DNA of 49,979 nucleotides from JARDZU01 sp963730285. Its GTDB lineage: Bacteria; Actinomycetota; Acidimicrobiia; Spongiisociales; ZC4RG35. Numbering within the stretch: position 1 is the stretch's first letter; each line of letters starts with the position of its first letter. Of this stretch, positions 24,977 through 33,423 are shown one piece after another. The position numbers were made by a program, and so were the translations under genes. The stretch is from positions 1-49,979 of the forward strand of contig CAVSQY010000011.1 in assembly GCA_963730285.1 (NCBI GenBank). Direction: 5' to 3'. The notes beneath the pieces were generated by a model. That model did no database searches, was not told where the DNA came from, and saw only the letters and a program-made list of their open reading frames with translations.

Positions 24977-25723
24977 ATGGGATGGGTCGACACGCATTGT
25001 CATCTCCAATTAGATGAGAGGGACCCGATGCTTCTGTTGGGAAGAGCGGCCCACGTCGATTGGGTGGTGGTGCCCGGTGTCGACTTGGAGAGCTCACGGG
25101 CATCGCTAGACCTCGCCTCCCGCCATCCTGATCGCGTCCTTCCGACAGTTGGCTTGCACCCCCATGAGGCGGAGTCGTGGCCGGAACAGGAGAAAGGGAT
25201 CGTGGAGTTGTCCCCTCTCGTCGCGGCCATCGGTGAGACGGGGCTCGACTACTACCGGGATCTGGCTCCGCGGGAGATGCAGAGATCATCCTTCAAACAG
25301 CAAATCGATCTCGCAATCGACCTCGGGAAGCCCCTGATCGTCCATTGCAGGGACGCCTTTGCGGATGTCTTCGATCTCCTCGAGGGTGCCGGGGCTGGTC
25401 CGAGCACGGTGCTGCATTGCTGGACCGGCGGCCCTCGATGGACGAGGCGATACCTGGACCTCGGAGTCACCTTCTCATTCGCCGGCCCTGTTGCCTTCGA
25501 GACGGGAGAAACCGTGAGATTCGGGGCCGCCGTGGTTCCGCCGGATAGGGCCATGGTCGAGACCGATACGCCCTATCTGGCTCCGCCTCCGCATCGTGGC
25601 GAGGCGAACGAGCCGGGCTGGGTCTCACTGGTGGGCTCCGCCTTGGCAGAGGTTTGGGGGTTGGACGCCGGAGAGGTGGCGAGTGTGACATCCGAAACGG
25701 CTGCAAGGGTATTTGGCCGATGA
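24977..25723 (+). CDS. tatD: TatD-family metal-dependent DNase/hydrolase
   Basis: The 248-residue TIM-barrel protein has WVDTHCHLQLDERD at the N-terminus (metal histidines), IGETGLDYYRDLAPREMQ (catalytic Glu), PLIVHCRDAF, LHCWTGGPRW and VETDTPYLAPPPHRG near the C-terminus, all standard TatD motifs. It is a 3'-5' exonuclease or aminoacyl deacylase type hydrolase. Its stop overlaps the rsmA start (ATGA). Synteny tatD-rsmA-ispE is typical of Actinobacteria. Confidence 0.9.
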   Translation: MGWVDTHCHLQLDERDPMLLLGRAAHVDWVVVPGVDLESSRASLDLASRHPDRVLPTVGLHPHEAESWPEQEKGIVELSPLVAAIGETGLDYYRDLAPREMQRSSFKQQIDLAIDLGKPLIVHCRDAFADVFDLLEGAGAGPSTVLHCWTGGPRWTRRYLDLGVTFSFAGPVAFETGETVRFGAAVVPPDRAMVETDTPYLAPPPHRGEANEPGWVSLVGSALAEVWGLDAGEVASVTSETAARVFGR

Positions 25724-26523
25724 CGGCGCAGAACCGCACCCAGATCACCGAGCTGCTCGAGCGTCACGGCTTGACGCCTGCCCATCGTCTGGGCCAGCAC
25801 TTTCTGGCAGACGCCAACATCACCCGCAAACTGGTGAGGCTGGCCGAGGTGGGGGAGGGCGATCTCGTGGTCGAGGTCGGGGCAGGCACTGGCACCCTGA
25901 CCAGGGTCCTGGGGGAGACCGGTGCCACGGTGGTTGCATTCGAGATCGACGCTCGGCTCGGACCAATCCTCGAGGAGGTCACCGACGGGCTGCCAGTCGA
26001 GGTCAGGCTCGAGGATGCCACAAAGGTCGACCTTGGCTCCAGCCTGCACGGAGGGCCGTGGACGATGGTCTCCAACTTGCCCTACAACGTCGGTACGCCT
26101 CTACTGCTCGATTCGCTGCGCCACGTGCCCCAGCTGAGGCGATTCGTGGTGATGGTTCAACGGGAGGTGGCAGAGCGTCTGGTGGCCCACCCAGGCGATC
26201 CCGCCTACGGGTTGCCTTCGGTGGTGACAGGGATCCACGCCAAGAGCAGGTTGGTCATGACGGTTCCCCCTCAGGTCTTCGTGCCCCCACCAAAAGTGGG
26301 CTCGGCAGTCGTCATCCTCGAAAGGGTCGACGCCCCACCCAACGCGGAGCGGGCGGTGGAGCTTGCCGCCACCGCGTTCAACCAGAGACGAAAGATGATC
26401 AAGACCTCGATAGCCGAATCATTCGACGATGCCGAGGCGGCCATCGGCCAGGCAGGGCTGAGCTCATCTGCGAGGGCTGAGGAGCTCTCTCCTTTGGACT
26501 TCCTCCGACTGGCTGCGGTGTGA
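25720..26523 (+). CDS. rsmA: 16S rRNA dimethyladenosine transferase
   Basis: RsmA (KsgA) dimethylates A1518 and A1519 near the 3' end of 16S rRNA. The 267-residue protein has RLGQHFLADANITRKLVRLA, SAM motif VVEVGAGTGTLTRVLGETG, motif IV NLPYNVGTPLLLDSL and FVPPPKVGSAVVILER. The ATG at 25720 overlaps the tatD stop by four bases; the frame is open 22 codons further upstream but lies inside tatD. The GTG start of ispE overlaps its end. Confidence 0.94.
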   Translation: MTAQNRTQITELLERHGLTPAHRLGQHFLADANITRKLVRLAEVGEGDLVVEVGAGTGTLTRVLGETGATVVAFEIDARLGPILEEVTDGLPVEVRLEDATKVDLGSSLHGGPWTMVSNLPYNVGTPLLLDSLRHVPQLRRFVVMVQREVAERLVAHPGDPAYGLPSVVTGIHAKSRLVMTVPPQVFVPPPKVGSAVVILERVDAPPNAERAVELAATAFNQRRKMIKTSIAESFDDAEAAIGQAGLSSSARAEELSPLDFLRLAAV

Positions 26524-27362
26524 GTCGGTACCTCGCACCGGCCAAAGTGAACCTGGCGCTTCATATCTCGTCACCACGGGACGACGGCTATCACCCGATC
26601 GAGTCGCTCATTCAGACTTTGGACCTGCTCGACCTGCTCGAGGTGTCGGCGGCCGATGAGGACCGGCTCGAAATAGCGGGTGACTCCGAGATCGAACCGG
26701 AAGACAACCTGGTGACGCGGGCTCTCAAGTTGGTGAGACAGGACACCGAGGTCGCTCCGATCCGATTCCGCTTGGAGAAGGTGATCCCGATCGAGGCGGG
26801 CCTCGGAGGCGGCAGCTCGGATGCTGCCGCAGCCTTGGTGGCTGTAGTGGATCTCGCACGTCTCTCGTCGGATCTCCCGGGCCGGCTGGCACCCGCTCTG
26901 GGTGCCGATGTGCCCTTTTTTCTCGAAGGAGGAACTCGGATGGTGACTGGGGTCGGTGAGATTCTGGAAGAGGTGCCGGCCCTGACCGACTTTGCGATTG
27001 CCCTGGCAGTGCCTGACTTTGGTTTGTCCACTTCGGCCGTCTATCGACGGTGGGACGAGATGGAGGGGCCAATCGGAGAAGAAATCGCACTGACGCGGCT
27101 GCCGCCTTCGCTTCGTGACGGGATACCGATACGAAACGACCTGCAACCAGCCGCCCTCGATCTCGAGCCCAGGTTGGGGGACTTCATGGCCGATCTACGC
27201 AGCCAGTGGGGTGCCCCGGTGATGATGAGCGGTTCCGGATCCGCATGCTTCTCCCTGTTCGCCACCACCGAGGAGGCTGCCGACGCGGGTCGGGCCATGT
27301 CCGGTCAATGCCGGTTCTCGGGTGGTGTCTCACTGCGGGACAGCGGTGTTGGTCGGGAGTAG
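26520..27362 (+). CDS. ispE: 4-diphosphocytidyl-2-C-methyl-D-erythritol kinase
   Basis: IspE phosphorylates CDP-ME in the MEP isoprenoid pathway. The 280-residue GHMP kinase has YLAPAKVNLALHISSPRDDG, the ATP loop PIEAGLGGGSSDAAAALVAV, LGADVPFFLEGGTRMVTGVG and the C-terminal MMSGSGSACFSLFATTEE. It starts at GTG 26520, overlapping rsmA. The stop is followed within about 20 bases by the 93-bp tandem repeat array. Confidence 0.94.
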   Translation: MSRYLAPAKVNLALHISSPRDDGYHPIESLIQTLDLLDLLEVSAADEDRLEIAGDSEIEPEDNLVTRALKLVRQDTEVAPIRFRLEKVIPIEAGLGGGSSDAAAALVAVVDLARLSSDLPGRLAPALGADVPFFLEGGTRMVTGVGEILEEVPALTDFAIALAVPDFGLSTSAVYRRWDEMEGPIGEEIALTRLPPSLRDGIPIRNDLQPAALDLEPRLGDFMADLRSQWGAPVMMSGSGSACFSLFATTEEAADAGRAMSGQCRFSGGVSLRDSGVGRE

Positions 27363-27377
27363 CCGGGCGTAGGGGTG

Positions 27378-27825
27378 GGTGGCACCGTGGTTGTTGGGGT
27401 CCTGCCGGAGGGGGTTGAGCGCGTCGATCATTGACCTGTTGGCACGCCCGTATTGGGGGGTGGTGTGATCGGTGGCACCGTGGTTGTTGGGGTCCTGCCG
27501 GAGGGGGTTGAGCGCGTCGATCATTGACCTGTTGGCACGCCCGTATTGGGGGGTGGTGTGATCGGTGGCACCGTGGTTGTTGGGGTCCTGCCGGAGGGGG
27601 TTGAGCGCGTCGATCATTGACCTGTTGGCACGCCCGTATTGGGGGGTGGTGTGATCGGTGGCACCGTGGTTGTTGGGGTCCTGCCGGAGGGGGTTGAGCG
27701 CGTCGATCATTAACCTGTTGGCACGCCCGTATTGGGGGGTGGTGTGATCGGTGGCACCGTGGTTGTTGGGGTCCTGCCGGAGGGGGTTGAGCGCGTCGAT
27801 CATTAACCTGTTGGCACGCCCGTAT
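27378..27825 (+). repeat. tandem array of five 93-bp units derived from tRNA-Gln
   Basis: The core GGCACCGTGG recurs at 27381, 27474, 27567, 27660 and 27753, a period of exactly 93. Units are nearly identical; one visible difference is CATTGACC (first three) versus CATTAACC (last two). Each full unit contains TGGGGGGTGGTG through GGTGGCAC and later GTCCTGCCGGAG, matching the tRNA-Gln gene that follows: the first 25 bases differ at two positions. The anticodon stem, T-arm pairing and acceptor 3' strand are lost, so these are not tRNAs. Position 27846 in the intact tRNA is in the same 93-base register, so the tRNA occupies the sixth slot. Confidence 0.9.
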
Positions 27826-27897
27826 TGGGGGGTGGTGTAATCGGTAGCACAGCAGGTTTTGGTCCTGCCGGAGCGGGTTCGAGTCCTGCCCCCCCAG
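27826..27897 (+). tRNA. tRNA-Gln (anticodon TTG)
   Basis: A full cloverleaf can be drawn: acceptor TGGGGGG (27826-27832) with CCCCCCA (27890-27896) and discriminator G at 27897; anticodon stem GCAGG/CCTGC with loop TTTTGGT, giving TTG, which reads CAA; T-stem GCGGG/CCTGC with one G-U around TTCGAGT. CCA is not encoded (GCG follows). Placement between ispE and glmU is conserved in Actinobacteria. It lies 26 bases before the glmU start. Confidence 0.93.
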
Positions 27898-27922
27898 CGT
27901 CAGCCACCGGAAGGGTCAATTC

Positions 27923-29311
27923 TTGGCTACCCATGTGATCGTCCTCGCCGCAGGCGAGGGGAAGAGAATGAAGTCAGACATTCCCAAAGTGGCTCATCTC
28001 GCCGCGGGCCGCCCCCTCATCGGATGGGTGCTGGAGGCGGTGCAGCCCCTCGAACCGGCCAATGTGGTCGTGGTGATTGGTCACAAGTCGGATCAAGTTC
28101 GTCCCATGCTCGGTGCCGGCGATCGGGTCGCCATTCAAGAGGAGCAGATGGGAACCGGTCACGCCACCCAAATCGGTCTTGACGCGCTCACCGACGTGGC
28201 CCCCGATGACAGCATCCTCGTTGTCTACGGGGATATGCCCTTGATGACCTCGCGTCTGATCTCCAAGCTCGCCGATCGCGACGACGAGGTCGCGGCCCGC
28301 ATGGTCACCACCGTCCTCTCCGACCCCACCGGTTACGGCAGGGTTATCCGCGACGACCGGGGCCTCGTCGTCGAAGTCGTCGAAGAGCGTGACTGCAGTG
28401 ATGACCAACGCTTGGTTCAGGAGATCAACGCCGGGGCGTATGCGTTCCGGGCCAAGGATCTCATCGATGCACTCGGTCGGATCTCGAACGAGAATGCGCA
28501 AGGCGAGTACTACCTGACCGATGTGGTTGGGATACTGGTGGGGGACGGTCAGCGACTGGAGCCCGTGGAAGCATCACCCGAGGAGGTGGTCGGTATCAAC
28601 TCCCAGGATCAGCTCTCGGATGCAACGAGGCTGTTACATGCACGCACGAGCCAGCGGCTCATGGACTCAGGGGTGTGGATCCTCGATCCCGAGCGCACCT
28701 ATATCGACGAGACGGTGATCGTCGGGTCCGGCGCCAAGATCTACCCAGGGGTTCACCTGGAGGGAGAGACCGAGGTTGGGCCCGGGGCGCAGGTGGGTCC
28801 CGACGTCTACGCCATCGACTCCAAGATTGGGGCTGGGTCGACGGTTTGGTACGCGGTGCTGCGCCAGGCCGTGGTGGGAGAAGAGTGCGAAGTGGGGCCT
28901 TATGCCTCATTGAGGAAGGGAACCGTGCTCCGGGATCGCTCCAAGGTGGGGACTTTCGTCGAGACCAAGAACACAACCCTGGGGGAGGGGGCGAAGGCGC
29001 CCCATCTCTCTTATCTCGGAGATGCCACCGTTGGGGCTCGCTCCAACATCGGCGCAGGCTCGATCACCTGCAACTACGACGGCTATGAGAAACATCGGAC
29101 TGAGATTGGTGAAGGAGCCTTTATCGGCTCGGACACCATGCTCGTGGCACCGCTGAAGATCGGAGATGGGGCCGTGACCGGGGCCGGCTCAGTGATCACC
29201 GATGACGTGTCCGACGGGGCCTTGGCCTTGGAGCGCAGCGAGCAGCGCGAAATACCCGGCTACTCTCAACGGCGAGCAGAGAGGCAGGCCAAGACGGAAG
29301 CCGAGGACTGA
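27923..29311 (+). CDS. glmU: bifunctional UDP-GlcNAc pyrophosphorylase / glucosamine-1-P acetyltransferase
   Basis: GlmU makes UDP-N-acetylglucosamine for the cell wall. The 462-residue protein has the nucleotidyltransferase motif VIVLAAGEGKRMKSDIPKVA, QMGTGHATQIGLDAL and INAGAYAFRAKDL in the N-terminal half. After about residue 250 there is a left-handed beta-helix with GPYASLRKGTVLRD, HLSYLGDATVGARSNIGAGS and CNYDGYEKHRTEIGEGAF. The TTG at 27923 is preceded by AAGGG. prs starts three bases after its stop. Confidence 0.94.
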   Translation: MATHVIVLAAGEGKRMKSDIPKVAHLAAGRPLIGWVLEAVQPLEPANVVVVIGHKSDQVRPMLGAGDRVAIQEEQMGTGHATQIGLDALTDVAPDDSILVVYGDMPLMTSRLISKLADRDDEVAARMVTTVLSDPTGYGRVIRDDRGLVVEVVEERDCSDDQRLVQEINAGAYAFRAKDLIDALGRISNENAQGEYYLTDVVGILVGDGQRLEPVEASPEEVVGINSQDQLSDATRLLHARTSQRLMDSGVWILDPERTYIDETVIVGSGAKIYPGVHLEGETEVGPGAQVGPDVYAIDSKIGAGSTVWYAVLRQAVVGEECEVGPYASLRKGTVLRDRSKVGTFVETKNTTLGEGAKAPHLSYLGDATVGARSNIGAGSITCNYDGYEKHRTEIGEGAFIGSDTMLVAPLKIGDGAVTGAGSVITDDVSDGALALERSEQREIPGYSQRRAERQAKTEAED

Positions 29312-29313
29312 GT

Positions 29314-30285
29314 TTGGACATCGTCTCGCGCAATCGACTGATGCTGTTCACAGGCGGCGCCAACGTGGAGCTAGCCGACGAGGTTGGTGAATTCCTCGGT
29401 GTTGCCCTCGGCGAGCTCGAACGATCGCGTTTCGCCAACGGCGAGATCTATGTGCGTCCGGCCGAGAGCGTTCGCGGCGCCGACTGCTATGTCATGCAGA
29501 GCCACTGCGAGCCCATGAACGACAATCTCATGGAACAGCTCATCACGATCGATGCGCTGAAGCGGGCTTCGGCTCGCCGGATCACTGCGGTCATGCCCTT
29601 CTTCGGGTACTCACGGCAAGACAAGAAGGTTCGACCCCGGGAGCCAATCACCGCCCGTTTGGTCGGGGACCTGTTCATGACTGCCGGTGCCGATCGTTTG
29701 GTCTCGGTCGATCTGCACACCGGTCAGCTCCAGGGCTTCATCCACAAACCGTTCGACCACCTGACTGCCCTTCCGATCATCACCGACTATCTGGCCGACA
29801 AGCTCGACGGTCCGGTGACCGTCCTGTCACCGGACGCTGGTGGTGTGAAGCGCGCCGAGCGCTATGCCCGCTTCCTCGGGGCATCCGTGGCCTTCGTCTA
29901 CAAGAGGCGCGACCCAACGCAGCACAACGTGTCGACTGCCCTCGAGATGGCCGGCTCGGTGGCGGGCCGCAACGTCGTGATCGTCGACGACATCATCGAC
30001 ACCGCCGGCACAGTCACCAACGCCGCCGAGATGGTTCGAGAACAGGGTGCGACGAGCGTTCGGATAGCGGCCACCCATGGGGTGTTCTCCGAGCCGGCAA
30101 TAGACCGTCTCAAAAATGCAGCGGTCGAGGAAGTGATCGTCACCAACACCCTCCCGGTCTCAGCCGAGGCGAGGGAGTTGGACAAGGTGCAGGTCCTCTC
30201 GATCGCCCCGATCCTGGCCGAGACGCTCCAGGCAATCTTCATGGACTCGTCGGTCTCCGAGATCTTCCTCGGCGAGAACGCATAG
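29314..30285 (+). CDS. prs: ribose-phosphate pyrophosphokinase
   Basis: The enzyme makes PRPP from ribose-5-phosphate and ATP. The 323-residue protein has RSRFANGEIYVRPAESVRGA, MPFFGYSRQDKKVRPREPI (ATP loop), VDLHTGQLQGFIHKPFDHL and the PRPP-binding loop VIVDDIIDTAGTVTNAAEMV. The start is TTG 29314 with GAGG upstream; translation is probably linked to glmU. glmU-prs adjacency is common. Confidence 0.95.
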   Translation: MDIVSRNRLMLFTGGANVELADEVGEFLGVALGELERSRFANGEIYVRPAESVRGADCYVMQSHCEPMNDNLMEQLITIDALKRASARRITAVMPFFGYSRQDKKVRPREPITARLVGDLFMTAGADRLVSVDLHTGQLQGFIHKPFDHLTALPIITDYLADKLDGPVTVLSPDAGGVKRAERYARFLGASVAFVYKRRDPTQHNVSTALEMAGSVAGRNVVIVDDIIDTAGTVTNAAEMVREQGATSVRIAATHGVFSEPAIDRLKNAAVEEVIVTNTLPVSAEARELDKVQVLSIAPILAETLQAIFMDSSVSEIFLGENA

Positions 30286-30299
30286 GAGCCCTTCGGCTC
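30286..30299 (+). terminator. small hairpin after prs
   Basis: GAGCC, loop CTTC, GGCTC begins right after the prs TAG. The stem is only five pairs and no T-run follows, so it is at best a weak terminator or mRNA 3'-end stabiliser for the glmU-prs transcript. Confidence 0.35.
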
Positions 30300-30333
30300 G
30301 CCTTGCGCCCGTAGTTCCTACACTCCGGAAGCT

Positions 30334-31659
30334 GTGACCGCCCGCCATCGTGAACCCACTCCACCCGCACAGGCCAGGTTGCGCGCCCTTGTCGTGGTGC
30401 TGGTACTCATCTTCTTCATCTCCTTCTTCTTTCTGAGAGGGTCCGGCACTCCCAGCACCGACGAGACGACCATCCCACAAGCGGGGGAAACCACCACCAC
30501 GGTGCCCGGCAGCACCGGGTCGACGGACGGCGGCACCACCACCACCTCGGGGGACGGCAGCAGCACGACGGTCAGCGATCTGTCGCCGCTCAAGTCCGTC
30601 CACGCCGAGAGGATCGGCGAGGGATTCGACCAGGGAACGGTCGTTACCGCTCCCGCCGGGGATGACCGGCTGTTCATCACGGAGCGGATCGGGGTCATCG
30701 AGGTCCGTCAGGCCGATGGACAGACGAGTCTTTTCCTCGATCTCACCGACCGGGTGTTGGCCGGGGGCATCGAACAGGGCCTGTTGGGGCTGGTCTTCCA
30801 CCCCGACTACGCCAACAACGGTCGCTTCTTCGTCTACTACACCGACAAGGGAGGCAGACGTCAGCTATCGGAGTTTCATGTGTCGGTGTCGGACCCCAAC
30901 ATCGCCTCTTCGGACACAGAGAAAGTCCTCATCGAGTTGGAGCAGCCCCCCAACTCGGTCGACATCCGGCACTACGCCGGGCAGCTCAATTTCGGTCCCG
31001 ACGGTTACCTGTGGTTCTCGATGGGTGACGGCGCCGACTCCAGGGCGCAGGCACAGGACCCCAACACGCTGTTTGGCACAGTGGATCGGATCGACGTCAA
31101 CACTGGCGATCCCTACACGGTGCCGACCGACAACCCGTTCGTCGACGGTGGAGGCGCCCCTGAGGTGTGGGCCTACGGTCTGCGCAACCCTTGGCGATTC
31201 TCGATCGATGCCACTGATGGGTTGATCTACATCGCCGATGTTGGTCACGCCGACCAGGAAGAGGTCGATGTCCTTCCCATCGACGAAGGTGGTGGCTACA
31301 ACCTGGGATGGTCGGACATGGAAGGAACCAGGTGCTTCCACAAGACCGACTGCGATCCGGCCGACTACACCTCACCGGCCATCACCTATAGCCATGACGA
31401 GGGGTGTGCCATCACCGGCGGCTACGTCTATCGGGGCAGCGAGATCCCGGAGTTGACCGGCACCTACTTCTACAGCGACTGGTGCTCGGAGTGGATTCGA
31501 TCATTCGATTTCGTCGACGGCCAGGTGACCAACGAAATGGACTGGACCGATGAGATGGGGCAGTTGGGCCAGATCAACAGCTTTGGCATCGGCGGTGACG
31601 GGGAGCTCTACTTCGTGACCTATGACGGGATCCTCGCCAAGGTCGTGGCCGATCGCTAA
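30334..31659 (+). CDS. membrane-anchored glucose/sorbosone dehydrogenase-like beta-propeller protein
   Basis: The 441-residue protein has one N-terminal membrane helix (about 13-32, RALVVVLVLIFFISFFFLRG), a Ser/Thr/Gly linker to about residue 80, then a PQQ-dependent sugar dehydrogenase (GSDH) propeller. Motifs include DRLFITERIGVIEVRQADG, GLLGLVFHPDYANNGRFFVY, LNFGPDGYLWFSMGDGADS, YGLRNPWRFSIDATDGLIYI and YIADVGHADQEEVDVL. It would act outside the membrane on a sugar; whether it truly binds PQQ is not shown. The start is GTG 30334. Its stop overlaps the end of the convergent LysM gene. Confidence 0.85.
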   Translation: MTARHREPTPPAQARLRALVVVLVLIFFISFFFLRGSGTPSTDETTIPQAGETTTTVPGSTGSTDGGTTTTSGDGSSTTVSDLSPLKSVHAERIGEGFDQGTVVTAPAGDDRLFITERIGVIEVRQADGQTSLFLDLTDRVLAGGIEQGLLGLVFHPDYANNGRFFVYYTDKGGRRQLSEFHVSVSDPNIASSDTEKVLIELEQPPNSVDIRHYAGQLNFGPDGYLWFSMGDGADSRAQAQDPNTLFGTVDRIDVNTGDPYTVPTDNPFVDGGGAPEVWAYGLRNPWRFSIDATDGLIYIADVGHADQEEVDVLPIDEGGGYNLGWSDMEGTRCFHKTDCDPADYTSPAITYSHDEGCAITGGYVYRGSEIPELTGTYFYSDWCSEWIRSFDFVDGQVTNEMDWTDEMGQLGQINSFGIGGDGELYFVTYDGILAKVVADR

Positions 31660-32003
31660 GGATTCGATGGCATCAGGATGGTCTCGCCCGGGTAGATGAG
31701 ATCGGGGTCTCCCGAGCGGATCCGAGACTGGTTCTCCTCGATGACGCGCCGCCAGTAGGGCGAGACCTCCCCATTCGAAACCTCCCGTCCCCAGAGGCCC
31801 TCGAGGTGTGCCTTGCTCATCTTCCAGAGGTGGTCACCATCGAGCACGGTTACCTCGACTGTCGTGACAGGAGGATCCATGTCGATGGGGAGCGGCATGC
31901 CGTTGCCCGCTGGTTGAGCGGTGGCCGTGGCCGCGATGCCGATCAGCCCCAGAGAGAACACAGTGGCCACCACTCCTCTTCCTTTCCCCATGGTCCCGAA
32001 CAT
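31656..32003 (-). CDS. secreted LysM-domain protein
   Basis: The 115-residue protein has an N-terminal signal (GVVATVFSLGLIGIAATATA, cleavage near TAQPAG) followed by a single domain starting VLDGDHLWKMSKAHL and ending DLIYPGETILMPSNP, a LysM fold that binds peptidoglycan or chitin. The LysM central part carries an insert with YWRRVIEENQSRI. ATG 32003 or 31991 are both possible starts. It is divergent from the DUF3107 gene, 63 bases away. Its role in the wall is inferred. Confidence 0.72.
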   Translation of the reverse strand: MFGTMGKGRGVVATVFSLGLIGIAATATAQPAGNGMPLPIDMDPPVTTVEVTVLDGDHLWKMSKAHLEGLWGREVSNGEVSPYWRRVIEENQSRIRSGDPDLIYPGETILMPSNP

Positions 32004-32066
32004 ACGAGCGGGGAGCCAGGGTGGGAAGAGGGTTACGATGGCCGAAAGGCAAGTCAGGAGCCCCGA

Positions 32067-32294
32067 ATGAAAGTCCGGATTGGTGTCGCCGAGACCAACA
32101 AGATCGTGGAGTTGGAGGTTGACGACGTCGAGGAATTCAAGAAGGAGATCGAGGACAGCCTGGCAGCCGGTGGGATGGCATGGTTCACCGACACCAAGGG
32201 CCACAAGGTGGGTCTCTCCTCGCGGGCCATCGCCTACGTCGAGATCGAATCAGACGAGGATGGCCGCTCCATCGGCTTCGCCCCAGCCGTTTGA
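32067..32294 (+). CDS. DUF3107 protein
   Basis: The 75-residue protein matches the small actinobacterial DUF3107 family: MKVRIGVAETNKIVELEVDD at the start and VGLSSRAIAYVEIES near the end, with a predicted beta-alpha-beta pattern. It is cytosolic and of unknown function, but widely conserved in Actinobacteria. The ATG at 32067 has AGGAG six bases upstream. Confidence 0.82.
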   Translation: MKVRIGVAETNKIVELEVDDVEEFKKEIEDSLAAGGMAWFTDTKGHKVGLSSRAIAYVEIESDEDGRSIGFAPAV

Positions 32295-32323
32295 TGTCGT
32301 AGGGATACCGTCTGGTCGGGTCG

Positions 32324-32596
32324 TCAGGCTAGGCGGCGGCGGCGCTCGGCCAGCCAGCGCTTCCTGAGACGGCGACGATCATCGTCGGCGTAGCCGCCCC
32401 AGACGCCGGACTCTTGATTGGTTTCGAGGGCGTACTGAAGGCAATCCTCCTGAACCGGGCAGGTGGAGCAAATGGCGACGGCGGCCTCGATCTGGTCGAT
32501 GGCGGGGCCGGTGGTGCCGATGGGGAAGAACAGAGTGGGCTCCGAGTCCCGGCAGGCAGCCAGGTCACGCCAGTCTGTCGTGATGGTGGTAAGCAA
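32324..32596 (-). CDS. WhiB-family transcriptional regulator
   Basis: The 90-residue protein carries the four WhiB cysteines (LAACRDSEPTLFFP, then ICSTCPVQEDCLQYAL) that hold a [4Fe-4S] cluster, the GVWGGY turn, and a basic C-terminus RRRLRKRWLAERRRR. WhiB proteins are actinobacterial regulators that bind the main sigma factor. TTG 32596 is the preferred start because AGGAA precedes it by six bases and the product has the usual length; the frame stays open to ATG 32632. It shares a 131-base divergent region with the GDPD gene. Which Wbl class cannot be told. Confidence 0.88.
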   Translation of the reverse strand: MLTTITTDWRDLAACRDSEPTLFFPIGTTGPAIDQIEAAVAICSTCPVQEDCLQYALETNQESGVWGGYADDDRRRLRKRWLAERRRRLA

Positions 32597-32727
32597 GGCA
32601 GTTCCTAACTTTGTGATCTTTTTCACAAGCATCCTCATCAGCAAGATGACGAGGACGGTGGGTTTTTCGAAGACGAACGATAACGGCAGGATTCCCTGCT
32701 GTAAATGGTTTTCTTGAGGAGATTCGT

Positions 32728-33423
32728 ATGTTCGACAAGCCACGAGTGGTGGGACACCGCGGTTGGCCTACCCGATTTCCGGACAACACTCTGGCCGGTT
32801 TCCTCGCTGCCGCCTCTGTCGCGGATGCCGTAGAGACCGATATCAGGCGCAGTGGCGACGGGAAGCTCGTCCTCTCCCATGATCCCACGATCGGCGGGCT
32901 AGTCGTGGCAGTCACCCCATGGCGCGAGTTGGATGAGCTGGATCTCGGGGAGGGCCACCACCCGACCCTTCTCGACGAGGCCATGTCGGCGCTGCCGGAC
33001 ACGCCGATGCAACTCGAGATCAAGAACCTCCCGTTTCAACCGGGTTTCGAGCCCGACCATCGTCTTGCGTTGGAAACGGCTGAACGTGCCCGCCCCGCCG
33101 ATCTCATCACCTCGTTCAGCTGGCCAACGGTGGACGCCGTCAAGAGAGTCTTTCCGGAAGCAAGGACCGGGATCTGCGTCACCGGGGACGGGGATCTGGC
33201 CGATGCCGTCCGACACTGTTTCGACGTAGGTCACCGCGCCGTGGTCGCTTCGATCGATCTGCCAATCACGGCCATGGCCGCAGCCGTCGAGCAAGGTATC
33301 GAGGTCTATCCGTGGGTGGTTGGCCAACAGGGGCCGGTCGACGAGTTGGCGGCCATTGGGGTGTCAGGCATGATTACCGACGATCCTGATGTGATCAGAT
33401 CGATGCTGCGGAGGAAGAGATGA
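32728..33423 (+). CDS. glycerophosphodiester phosphodiesterase
   Basis: The 231-residue TIM-barrel enzyme hydrolyses glycerophosphodiesters to glycerol-3-phosphate and an alcohol. It has VVGHRGWPTRFPDNTLAGF (catalytic His), ETDIRRSGDGKLVLSHDPTI (Glu, Asp and second His) and MQLEIKNLPFQPG (metal Glu). No signal peptide is seen, so it is cytosolic. GAGGAG precedes the ATG. Its stop overlaps the YqeY start. Confidence 0.9.
   Translation: MFDKPRVVGHRGWPTRFPDNTLAGFLAAASVADAVETDIRRSGDGKLVLSHDPTIGGLVVAVTPWRELDELDLGEGHHPTLLDEAMSALPDTPMQLEIKNLPFQPGFEPDHRLALETAERARPADLITSFSWPTVDAVKRVFPEARTGICVTGDGDLADAVRHCFDVGHRAVVASIDLPITAMAAAVEQGIEVYPWVVGQQGPVDELAAIGVSGMITDDPDVIRSMLRRKR

Noticed and set aside
27330..27803. 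Minus-strand frame with a 31-residue repeat (MIDALNPLRQDPNNHG...)
   Set aside because: It arises because the 93-base period is a multiple of three; the sequence is explained by tRNA-Gln-derived units, and it has no ribosome site.
27378..27825. CRISPR array
   Set aside because: There are no variable spacers: the whole 93-bp unit is repeated, and there are no cas genes.
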